64,000 nt of DNA from Dactylosporangium sucinum (GTDB lineage Bacteria > Actinomycetota > Actinomycetes > Mycobacteriales > Micromonosporaceae). Below are positions 22,724 to 29,405 of this stretch, piece by piece (the stretch's first letter is position 1; each line of letters starts with the position of its first letter). Both the position numbers and the translations under genes were made by a program. The notes beneath the pieces were generated by a model. It did not search any database, was not told the DNA's origin, and worked only from the letters and a program-made list of their open reading frames with translations. The stretch lies in assembly GCF_014647515.1 (NCBI RefSeq), contig NZ_BMPI01000031.1, positions 1-64,000 of the forward strand. The letters run 5' to 3'.

Positions 22724-23835
22724 CGGCCGATCGCGCCGGCGAGCACGCTCACCAGGGCGGCCCGGTCCGGCAGGCTGGACAGCTCGATCCACTCGCCCTC
22801 GGCGTGGGCGTTGCCGCCGACCGCGCCGAGCCCGTCGAGCGTCGGCACGCCGATGCCGGCGGTGAGGTTGCCGTCGGAGCCGCCGCCGACCGCCTCGCCG
22901 ACCAGCGGCGGCAGGCCCTGGCCGGCGGCCAGGCCCTGGGCGAGCGCGAACAGCGCGGCCGAGGCCGAGTCGGGCATGGCCGGCCGGGCCGGGCCGACCT
23001 CGACGTGCACCTCGGCGCCCGGCAGCACCGGGGTCAGCCGCCGTAACGCGGCGTCGACCCGGGCCAGCTCATCCGGGTCGAAGGAGCGCGCGTCGACGCT
23101 GACCCGGGCCGACGCGGGCACGGTGTTGCTGGTGGTGCCGGCGGTGGCGTCGGTCGGGGTGACGGTCGTGGTGCGCTCGGCGTCGCCGAGGGCAGCGATG
23201 CGGATGATCTGGTGGGCCAGCTCGACGCCGGCGTTGACGCCGAGGTGCGGGGCGATGCCGGCGTGCGCGGCCCGGCCGGCGACCCGCACGGTGTAGTGGG
23301 CGATCCCCTTGCGGGCCAGCTTGAGCCGCCCGCCGGCGCTGCCCTCCAGCACCAGCGCGCCGGCCGCGCCGCGGGCGGTGTCCTCGATGAGCGCCGTCGA
23401 GGTCGGCGAGCCGATCTCCTCGTCGCTGTTGGCCAGCACCGTGATCCCGTCGAGGTCGCCGCCGAGCGCGGCGAGGGCGTGGAACAGCATGACCAGGCCG
23501 GCCTTCATGTCCACCACGCCCGGCCCGGTGGCCCGGTCACCCTCGGCGGTGAACGGCCAGCGGGCCAGCGTGCCGATCGGCCAGACGGTGTCGAAGTGGC
23601 CGATGAGCACGACGCGGGGCGTGCCGGACCCGAACCGCCAGCGCAGGTGCGGCCGGCCGCCGACCACGAGCCGCTCGGGCGCCTCCCCGGTGCACCGCCG
23701 CCCCAGCTCGGCCACCACGTCGGCGCAGCGGGCGAGGGCGTCGACGTCGGCGGAGGGCGACTCGACGTGGACCAGCTCGGCGAGGTCGTCCAGCATCACC
23801 GGGGCAGCGGACCGCAGCTTCCGCAAGGCGCTCAT
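22720..23835 (-). CDS. M20-family N-acyl-amino acid hydrolase
   Basis: A 371-residue zinc aminoacylase/carboxypeptidase. The metal site is readable: IGHFDTVWP (His, then Asp), GPGVVDMKAG (bridging Asp) and NSDEEIGS (catalytic Glu and ligand Glu). The dimerisation domain begins near RKGIAHYTVRVAGRAAHAG. The closest general type is CPG2/glutamate carboxypeptidase. As first gene of the operon with the GNAT and racemase, the natural role is removal of the acyl group from the L-isomer. The ATG is 34 bp from the divergent gene at 23870. Confidence 0.88.
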   Translation of the reverse strand: MSALRKLRSAAPVMLDDLAELVHVESPSADVDALARCADVVAELGRRCTGEAPERLVVGGRPHLRWRFGSGTPRVVLIGHFDTVWPIGTLARWPFTAEGDRATGPGVVDMKAGLVMLFHALAALGGDLDGITVLANSDEEIGSPTSTALIEDTARGAAGALVLEGSAGGRLKLARKGIAHYTVRVAGRAAHAGIAPHLGVNAGVELAHQIIRIAALGDAERTTTVTPTDATAGTTSNTVPASARVSVDARSFDPDELARVDAALRRLTPVLPGAEVHVEVGPARPAMPDSASAALFALAQGLAAGQGLPPLVGEAVGGGSDGNLTAGIGVPTLDGLGAVGGNAHAEGEWIELSSLPDRAALVSVLAGAIGR

Positions 23836-23869
23836 AGTGCCACCGTAGCCGTTGGGTAGTGTCGTTCCA

Positions 23870-24739
23870 GTGTCACGCGACTCCCCGGCGGGCCGGCCGG
23901 TGGTCCGGCCGACGGCGTGCGGCCCACCGGTCGAGGGCTCGCCGCCGGGCTCAATCGTCGAGGCGCACACCGCCCGGCTCTCGCGCGACGGGCCCTACCG
24001 CGACCCGTCCGCGCCGGAGCGGGCGAAGGCGCGCGCCGCCGTCCGGCTGCTGCTCGACCGGCCCGACGACCGGGCGGCCGTCGACGCGGCGTTCGGCGCG
24101 CTGGGCTACCCGGCGTCCGCGGGCACCGACCCGGCGACGGGCCGGCCCTACCGCATGTTCGCCATGAGCCCGACCGAGGAGCCGGCCTGGGGGCTCCTCC
24201 TCGTCGACCGGTCGGCGCCGCCGAGCGTCGTCGTCGAGGTACCGCATCCGGGCTTCGACACCAACACCGACAAGCTCGGCGTGGCCGTGCACCGCCTCGT
24301 CCCCGGGGCCGTCCTGCTGGTCGCCGGCGCGCACCGCGCCGCCCAGGGCGGCGCGGCCGACGTGGCGCACAACAGCGGCTCGATGTTCCACACGCTGGCC
24401 ACGGCGTTCGCCGGGCGCGGCCTGCCGCAGGTCCAGCTGCACGGCTTCGCCGACCGGAACCTGCCCGAGGCGCAGGTCGTCGTGTCGACCGGCGCGGGCG
24501 CGCCGGGCCGGCTGGCCCGCGACCTGGCGAGCGGCCTGGAGGCCGGCACCGGCCTGGTCGTCCGCCGGGCCTGGGACCAGCGCTGCGGCCGGCTGGAGGG
24601 CGCCGGGAACGAGCAGGGCAAGGCCGCGGCCGCCGTCGGCGCCCAGTTCATCCACCTGGAGCTCGGCTGGGTGATCCGCCGCGACCCGCGCCAGCGCGCC
24701 GCCGTCGCCCGCGCCCTGGGGCGGCTGCTGACCGCCTAG
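23870..24739 (+). CDS. Hypothetical protein with His-rich hydrolase-like motifs
   Basis: A 289-residue soluble protein I cannot name. A middle block reads VVVEVPHPGFDTNTDKLG, followed by LLVAGAHRAAQGGAADVAHN and later FIHLELGWVIRRD. The spaced HP, AGAHR, AHN and HLE elements look like the metal-site pattern of N-formylglutamate amidohydrolase or poly-gamma-glutamate hydrolase folds; this is inference. The GTG is chosen because TAGTGT (23857-23862) ends seven bases upstream; a TTG 18 bases earlier is weaker. It is divergent from the M20-GNAT-racemase operon and might act on acylated amino acids or peptides too. Confidence 0.65.
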   Translation: MSRDSPAGRPVVRPTACGPPVEGSPPGSIVEAHTARLSRDGPYRDPSAPERAKARAAVRLLLDRPDDRAAVDAAFGALGYPASAGTDPATGRPYRMFAMSPTEEPAWGLLLVDRSAPPSVVVEVPHPGFDTNTDKLGVAVHRLVPGAVLLVAGAHRAAQGGAADVAHNSGSMFHTLATAFAGRGLPQVQLHGFADRNLPEAQVVVSTGAGAPGRLARDLASGLEAGTGLVVRRAWDQRCGRLEGAGNEQGKAAAAVGAQFIHLELGWVIRRDPRQRAAVARALGRLLTA

Positions 24740-24768
24740 TTGGACGCGGCGGGCGGATCACCGATCGG

Positions 24769-25137
24769 TCACCGTGCGGCGTAGTGCAGGATCACGTTGT
24801 GCACGTGCTGGGTCTTCTCGACCCCGCGCAGCTCGACCTCGTAGGTGTGCGTGCCGACGTGGACGGCGATCGATCCGCTGCTGAAGAAGCTGCCGGCCCA
24901 CGACTTGTTGCTCACCACGGACACGGCGGTGACCTTGCCGTAGGGGATCGACGTGATGGCGACCCGTTTGCCCACGAACGACCGGTCCTGCAGGATCACC
25001 CGCTTGTCGGTGAGCCCGATGAAGCCGGTGCCCACCCCGACCGCGTCGTAGACCGCGATGACGCTCTCGCCGGGCAGCAGCCCGGACACGATCTGCTCGT
25101 ACTGTTCCCGCCGGTCGTACTTCACCTGCTGTGCCAT
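24769..25137 (-). CDS. Bacterial PH-domain protein
   Basis: A 122-residue soluble protein matching the bacterial pleckstrin-homology pattern: LLPGESVIAVYDAV, FIGLTDKRVILQDR, VAITSIPYGKVTAVSV and a C-terminal strand-helix. It has no membrane helix. Binding partner and function are unknown for this family. TAGGTT and GGAGG both lie within 15 bases of the ATG. It is convergent with the gene at 23870 and divergent from the small gene at 25295. Confidence 0.75.
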   Translation of the reverse strand: MAQQVKYDRREQYEQIVSGLLPGESVIAVYDAVGVGTGFIGLTDKRVILQDRSFVGKRVAITSIPYGKVTAVSVVSNKSWAGSFFSSGSIAVHVGTHTYEVELRGVEKTQHVHNVILHYAAR

Positions 25138-25294
25138 GCCTCCAACCTAAGCGGAAGCCGCAACCGCAGTCATGTTCCGGCGACCGTCCGACCCGCACGC
25201 CGCGGCGTGGCGCGCCGTCAATGGACCCCTCGGCCGATGGTGTGGCGGCCATGGGTCATGCTGGATGGCGTAGACCACCCCGAGGAGGAACGCA

Positions 25295-25474
25295 GTGCCG
25301 ATCCTGTTCCGCAAGGCGATGCGAATCGGCCCGCTGGTGCTGAACTTCACCCCGAAGGGGTTCTCCTCGTGGGGGCTGAAGATCGGCCGCTGGTCGTGGA
25401 ACTCCCGCACCCGCGCCCACCGCTACGACCTGCCCGGCCCGTTCTCGTGGCGCAGCAAGGGCAAGCGGAGCTGA
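25295..25474 (+). CDS. Small DUF4236-like basic protein (59 aa)
   Basis: A 59-residue basic protein: GTG start with GAGGAGG eight bases upstream. It begins MPILFRKAMRIGPLVLNFTP and continues GLKIGRWSWNSRTR, the beta-hairpin pattern of DUF4236 proteins (FRK, then GP, then small beta-turns). The family has no known role. Many actinobacteria carry it as a stand-alone short gene. It is too short to score well alone, but the ribosome-binding site and family resemblance support it. Confidence 0.7.
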   Translation: MPILFRKAMRIGPLVLNFTPKGFSSWGLKIGRWSWNSRTRAHRYDLPGPFSWRSKGKRS

Positions 25475-25499
25475 CCCGCCCGCCCCTGCCGCCGGTGCC

Positions 25500-25910
25500 T
25501 CAGAGCCGGTAGAAGTCGGTGTAGTGGTTCGGCGAGTACCAGGTGGCGCCCGTGCTGCGGTTGACGATGATGCGCTTGGCGTCGCGGGCGGCCCCCTGGT
25601 TGCGGGGGATCACGTCGTACTCGTAGTAGGTCGCGTTCGCCGGGAGCTCGGCCTCCCGGTTGTAGTAGCGGCCGCCCGCGAAGTTGTACTTGCCGGCCGG
25701 CCACTGGTACCAGGCGCGGGTCGTCGGGAAGCCGAGGCTGCTCCAGCCGGAGCGGGCGGCCCGCGCGTCGGCGCAGCCGGAGATGTTGCACGAGGAGAAG
25801 ACCGACGCCTGGGCGGCGTCGACGGTCGAGGGGGCCACCACGGCGGGGCCGGCGATCAGGCCGGCGACCAGCACGGCGGCGAGGGTCAGCCTTGACAGCA
25901 GACGGGTCAC
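25500..25910 (-). CDS. Secreted guanyl-specific ribonuclease (RNase Sa/barnase superfamily)
   Basis: A 136-residue secreted RNase. A signal peptide covers about residues 1-32 (AxA near 31-33). The catalytic set of Streptomyces RNase Sa is in register: Glu97 in YYEYDV, Arg109 and Arg113 in ARDAKRII, and His129 in NHYTDF; the mature domain also has an early Cys pair (41, 46). It would cut extracellular RNA 3' of guanosine. The GTG start follows GGAGG by about six bases; a hairpin lies right over this site. No barstar-like gene is adjacent; the neighbour upstream is an uncharacterised protein. Confidence 0.85.
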   Translation of the reverse strand: MTRLLSRLTLAAVLVAGLIAGPAVVAPSTVDAAQASVFSSCNISGCADARAARSGWSSLGFPTTRAWYQWPAGKYNFAGGRYYNREAELPANATYYEYDVIPRNQGAARDAKRIIVNRSTGATWYSPNHYTDFYRL

Positions 25911-25918
25911 GCATGCCT

Positions 25919-25950
25919 CCAAGAGGATCGGGGAGCCTCAATCCTCTTGG
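25919..25950 (-). promoter_or_regulatory. Hairpin overlapping the RNase ribosome-binding site
   Basis: On the minus strand CCAAGAGGAT (25950-25941) and ATCCTCTTGG (25928-25919) pair perfectly over 10 bp with a 12-nt loop; the arm's final GG is part of the GGAGG ribosome-binding site. It could restrict translation, act as an operator or stop upstream transcription. Confidence 0.55.
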
Positions 25951-25975
25951 AAATACATCGACGCATGGAAGATTA

Positions 25976-26431
25976 TTAGTTAACAGGTACCGCCGCGATA
26001 TGTAACGTCGCGACCGGCAGCCGGCGCGGGTCGACGCTCCACCCCTTCGCCCGGGCGAAGACGTCCTGCTCGTCGACCAGGTCGTCCTCGGTGCCGCGGA
26101 ACACGTCGGAGAGGTCGCCGTCGACGGCCCGCTCCCAGCGGTGCGTCAGGGTGCCGCGGTGCGTGGCGAAATACTGCACCTCGGTCGACAGCTTGGCCGA
26201 CAGGCCCGCGGCCGGGTGCTCGCCGAAGAGCCAGCGACCGGCGACCAGCACCCAGCCCTCGATCGGCCCGGTGACGATGACGCGGTCGTCCGTGAAGTGG
26301 GCCAGGTCGAGACCGGCCCGCACGTCGACCTCACCCAGGTCACGCAGGCCCAACCCGGCCATGACCGGCTCGGGGTCGTCCGCCCGCACCGCCAGCCAGC
26401 TCATCTTCGGGCCGAAGCCTGCCGTCGTCAC
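25976..26431 (-). CDS. Hypothetical protein upstream of the secreted RNase
   Basis: A 151-residue soluble protein: FGPKMSWLAVRADDPEPVMA, LGLRDLGEVDVRAGLDLAHF, GPIEGWVLVAGRWLFGE, then a C-terminal half ending RAKGWSVDPRRLPVATLHIA. The layout is seen in a widespread unnamed family of cytosolic proteins, some near toxins, but I cannot name it. The GTG is preceded six bases earlier by TATGTT (26438-26443), the leaderless pattern. It lies 65 bp upstream of the RNase on the same strand, so an immunity-like role is conceivable but unproven. Confidence 0.65.
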   Translation of the reverse strand: MTTAGFGPKMSWLAVRADDPEPVMAGLGLRDLGEVDVRAGLDLAHFTDDRVIVTGPIEGWVLVAGRWLFGEHPAAGLSAKLSTEVQYFATHRGTLTHRWERAVDGDLSDVFRGTEDDLVDEQDVFARAKGWSVDPRRLPVATLHIAAVPVN

Positions 26432-26447
26432 CCCTCGAACATAGCGC

Positions 26448-26476
26448 TTGACACCCGGGTTCCTCGGTTGCATGGT
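26448..26476 (+). promoter_or_regulatory. Promoter of the GntR-ABC operon
   Basis: TTGACA (26448-26453) is 17 nt before CATGGT (26471-26476). The -10 is imperfect but the -35 is consensus, and transcription would begin near 26484. Confidence 0.5.
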
Positions 26477-26497
26477 TAGTTACATGAGTAACGAACC
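26474..26497. promoter_or_regulatory. Probable GntR (YtrA-type) operator
   Basis: GGTTAGTTAC (26474-26483) and GTAACGAACC (26488-26497) form an inverted repeat with one mismatch around ATGA. It overlaps the -10 and start of the operon whose first gene is the GntR regulator, which suggests autoregulation. Confidence 0.6.
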
Positions 26498-26516
26498 GAT
26501 GAACCAGGGCGACTGA
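26484..26516 (+). CDS. Possible 10-residue leader peptide
   Basis: ATG at 26484 opens a short frame (MSNEPMNQGD) whose TGA overlaps the GntR start as TGATG. The ATG coincides with the predicted transcription start, so it could be translated without a leader and couple translation into the regulator gene. Weak evidence: short frame only. Confidence 0.3.
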   Translation: MSNEPMNQGD

Positions 26517-26875
26517 TGGACGACGGGCGGCCGATCTTCCTGCAGATCGCGGAGCAGATCGAGAACTCGATCATCGACGGCAGCCTGCCCGAGGAGACGC
26601 AGGTCCCGTCGACGAACGAGCTGGCCGCCTTCCACCGCATCAACCCCGCGACCGCCGCGAAGGGCGTCAACCAGCTCGTCGACAACGGCGTGCTCCACAA
26701 GAAGCGAGGCATCGGCATGTTCGTCTCCCCCGGCGCGCAGGCCAAGCTCCGGCAGCGCCGCCGCGACCAGTTCTCCGAGCAGTTCCTGCAGCCCCTGCTG
26801 GCCGAGGCCGCCAAGCTCGGCATCCACCCGACCGAACTGAAGTCGATGATCGACCGCTACGAGGAGAACCGATGA
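26516..26875 (+). CDS. GntR-family regulator, YtrA subfamily
   Basis: A 119-residue short GntR protein: PIFLQIAEQIENSIIDGSLP, the winged helix with VPSTNELAAFHRINPATAAKG and LVDNGVLHKKRGIGMFV, then a ~40-residue helical tail. YtrA-type members have only this short dimerisation tail and control ABC transporters encoded beside them. It overlaps the ABC ATPase start (ATGA). An inverted repeat over the promoter is its likely site. Confidence 0.92.
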   Translation: MDDGRPIFLQIAEQIENSIIDGSLPEETQVPSTNELAAFHRINPATAAKGVNQLVDNGVLHKKRGIGMFVSPGAQAKLRQRRRDQFSEQFLQPLLAEAAKLGIHPTELKSMIDRYEENR

Positions 26876-27741
26876 GCACGATCGTGACGGTGAGCGGCCT
26901 CTCGAAGCGGTTCCGGGACGTGACCGCGCTCGACGACGTCAGCTTCTCCCTGCGACGCAACGGGGTCTACGGCCTGCTCGGCCGCAACGGCGCCGGCAAG
27001 ACGACCCTCATGCAGATCCTGACGGGGCAGCAGTTCGCGACCCGCGGCAGCGTCGAGGTCTTCGGCGCGTCGCCGGTCGAGAACCCGGCCGTGCTGCGGC
27101 AGGTCGCCTTCGTGAAGGAGAGCCAGAAGTACCCCGACACGTACCGCGTCCGCGACGCGCTCCTCGCCGGCCGGCTGATGTTCGCCGACTGGGACGAGCG
27201 GTTCGCGCGCGAGCTCGTCCACGACTTCCAGCTGCCGCTGCGCCGGCCGGTGAAGAAGCTGTCCCGCGGCATGCTGTCGGCCCTGGGCGTCACCATCGGG
27301 CTGGCGTCCCGCGCGCCGCTGACCTTCTTCGACGAGCCGTACCTCGGGCTCGACGCCGTCTCGCGCCAGCTCTTCTACGACCGGCTGCTCGCCGACTACG
27401 CGGAGTTCCCGCGCACGGTCGTGCTGTCCACCCACCTCATCGACGAGGTCGCCGACCTCATCGAGCACGTGCTGCTCATCGAGCGCGGCCGGATCGTCCT
27501 CGACGAGGACGCCGAGACCCTGCGCGGCCAGGTCGTCACGCTGACCGGCCCGGCGCCGGCGGTCGACGCCCTCACCGCCAACACCGACGAGCTGCACCGG
27601 GAGCGGCTCGGCGGCCTGACCCGCGCGACGGTGCGCGGCCGGGTCGAGGCCGGCGACGCGCGGGCCGCCGGGGTCGAGCTGCAGCCGGTCTCGCTGCAGC
27701 AGCTGGTCGTCCGGATCACGAGGAAGGAACCCACGTCATGA
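26872..27741 (+). CDS. ABC transporter ATP-binding protein
   Basis: A 289-residue ATPase: Walker A GRNGAGKTT near residue 38, signature degenerate as LSRGMLSALG, Walker B LTFFDEPYLGLD and H-loop STHLIDEV. This pattern is that of YtrB/YhcG-like ATPases working with GntR regulators. With the membrane protein it overlaps (ATGA at 27738) it makes an exporter or a sensor of envelope stress. The last ~70 residues are a variable C-terminal domain. Confidence 0.92.
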   Translation: MSTIVTVSGLSKRFRDVTALDDVSFSLRRNGVYGLLGRNGAGKTTLMQILTGQQFATRGSVEVFGASPVENPAVLRQVAFVKESQKYPDTYRVRDALLAGRLMFADWDERFARELVHDFQLPLRRPVKKLSRGMLSALGVTIGLASRAPLTFFDEPYLGLDAVSRQLFYDRLLADYAEFPRTVVLSTHLIDEVADLIEHVLLIERGRIVLDEDAETLRGQVVTLTGPAPAVDALTANTDELHRERLGGLTRATVRGRVEAGDARAAGVELQPVSLQQLVVRITRKEPTS

Positions 27742-28436
27742 ACCGCATCCTCGCCATCGCCCGCCTGCAGGCGCTGGGCCGCCGCGACGGCCTGCTCTGG
27801 CCGCTGGTCATCGCCGCCATCGCGTTCGCCGTCAACCTGCTGGTCTTCGCCGCGATCGGCGACGAGGCCCTCGACGGCGAGCCGATCACCGGCGGGCTGG
27901 CCAGCGTCTACATCGCGTCGCTCGCGTTCGGGGCGGTCGCGGTCAGCCAGCAGTTCCCGTTCGCGCTCGGCATGAGCGTCACCCGACGCGAGTTCGCGAC
28001 GGGGCTCGGGCTGTTCCTGTTCGGCCAGGCCGTGCTGTACAGCGTGATCCTGACCGTCTGCCAGGCGATCGAGCACGCGACCGACGGCTGGGGCATGCGG
28101 CTGCGGTTCTTCGGCCTCGGGATCATCGACGAGGTCGGCGTGCCCGCACAGCTGGCCGCCTACGGCCTGCCCATGCTCGCCATGTCCCTCATCGGGGTCA
28201 CGCTCGGCGCCATCCACATCCGCTGGAAGGTCAACGGCGTGTTCGCCACGACGGCCGGGCTGCTCCTGGTGCTGGGCGGGCTGGCGGCGCTGCTGACCTG
28301 GACGCGCAGCTGGCCCGCCATCGGGCGGTGGCTGATCGACCAGTCGGTGCTGACGCTCTTCGGGCTGCTGCCGCTGGGCCTGGCCGTGGTGCTGGCGCTG
28401 GCGTCGTGGGCCACGCTGCGGCGGGCGACGGCCTGA
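27738..28436 (+). CDS. Integral membrane subunit of the GntR-linked ABC system
   Basis: A 232-residue protein with about six hydrophobic segments (LLWPLVIAAIAFAVNLLVFA, then VYIASLAFGAVAVSQQF, and others), no ATPase motif. It has no strong match that I know but its gene overlaps the ATPase and the layout GntR-ATPase-permease is standard. Substrate unknown; homologous sets respond to cell-wall antibiotics. Confidence 0.8.
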   Translation: MNRILAIARLQALGRRDGLLWPLVIAAIAFAVNLLVFAAIGDEALDGEPITGGLASVYIASLAFGAVAVSQQFPFALGMSVTRREFATGLGLFLFGQAVLYSVILTVCQAIEHATDGWGMRLRFFGLGIIDEVGVPAQLAAYGLPMLAMSLIGVTLGAIHIRWKVNGVFATTAGLLLVLGGLAALLTWTRSWPAIGRWLIDQSVLTLFGLLPLGLAVVLALASWATLRRATA

Positions 28437-28490
28437 CCGGTTTTGTCGTACACCCGTTCTACGGTGTCGGCCATGTTCCTTCGATGGCTG

Positions 28491-29396
28491 TCACGGCGTC
28501 AGGATGAGCTTGCCCGTGGTGTGGCCCGCCTCGCCGGCGCGGTGGGCCTCGGCCGCCTCGGCCAGCGGGAAGACCCGGTCGACATGCACCCGCAGCCGGC
28601 CCTCGACGACCAGCGCGGCGAGGGTCTCCAGCCCGGCCCGGTCGGGCTCGGCGAGCAGGAAGACACCCCCGGCGTCGGTGGCGGCCTGCGCGTCGACGCC
28701 GTTGAGCGCGACGAGCAGGCCCTCCGGGCGCAGCATCCTGGCCAGGTCGGGCACCTGGCCGGCGACGGTGGCGACGGCCACGTCGATCCCGGTGACGGCG
28801 GACAGGTCCTCGGTGCGGTAGTCGAGGACCTCGTCGGCGCCGAGCGACCGGACGAAGTCGTGCTTCGGGGCCGAGGCGGTGGCGATGACGTGGGCGCCGC
28901 GAACCTTCGCGATCTGCACGGCGAGGTGGCCGACGCCGCCGGCCGCGGCCGGGACGAAGACCCGCTGGCCGGGCAGCACGGCGGCGGTCTCGACGAGGAC
29001 CTGCCAGGCGGTGAGGCCGGCCAGCGCCAGGCCGCCGGCCTCGACGTGGGTCAGCCCGTCGGGCTTGCGGGCGAACTGGCGGGCCGGCCCGGTGACGAAC
29101 TCGGCGTAGGCGGCCGCCTCCTTGGGGAAGCGGGTCATGCCGAAGACCTCGTCACCGACGGCGAAGCGGGTCACGCCGGGGCCGGTGGCGGCGACGACGC
29201 CGGAGACCTCCCAGCCGACGGTGAACGGCGGGGTGCCGAGCACCCCGCCGGACGTGCGCACCTTCCAGTCGACCGGGTTGACCCCGATGCCGTGCACCTC
29301 GACGAGGATCTCGGTCGGGCCCGGCACCGGCACCTCGGTCTCGACCAGCCGGAGCACCGACGGGCCGCCGAGGACGTCCTGCGTGATCTTCCGCAC
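28491..29396 (-). CDS. NADP-dependent MDR (quinone oxidoreductase-type) dehydrogenase
   Basis: A 301-residue zinc-free MDR protein, related to the one at 5648-6553: GVNPVDWKVRTSGG, GWEVSGVV, then VFVPAAAGGVGHLAVQIAK and VIATASAPKHDFVRSLGADE. It lies ten bases downstream of argH on the same strand and could be read through from the arginine operon, but its function has no obvious link to arginine. It is convergent with the GntR-ABC operon. Confidence 0.85.
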   Translation of the reverse strand: MRKITQDVLGGPSVLRLVETEVPVPGPTEILVEVHGIGVNPVDWKVRTSGGVLGTPPFTVGWEVSGVVAATGPGVTRFAVGDEVFGMTRFPKEAAAYAEFVTGPARQFARKPDGLTHVEAGGLALAGLTAWQVLVETAAVLPGQRVFVPAAAGGVGHLAVQIAKVRGAHVIATASAPKHDFVRSLGADEVLDYRTEDLSAVTGIDVAVATVAGQVPDLARMLRPEGLLVALNGVDAQAATDAGGVFLLAEPDRAGLETLAALVVEGRLRVHVDRVFPLAEAAEAHRAGEAGHTTGKLILTP

Positions 29397-29405
29397 GGCG
29401 TCAGG

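Noticed and set aside
28466..28474. TACGGT followed seven bases later by ATG on the plus strand before the oxidoreductase 3' end
   Set aside because: It mimics a leaderless start but opens only the antisense frame; no real gene lies downstream on that strand.
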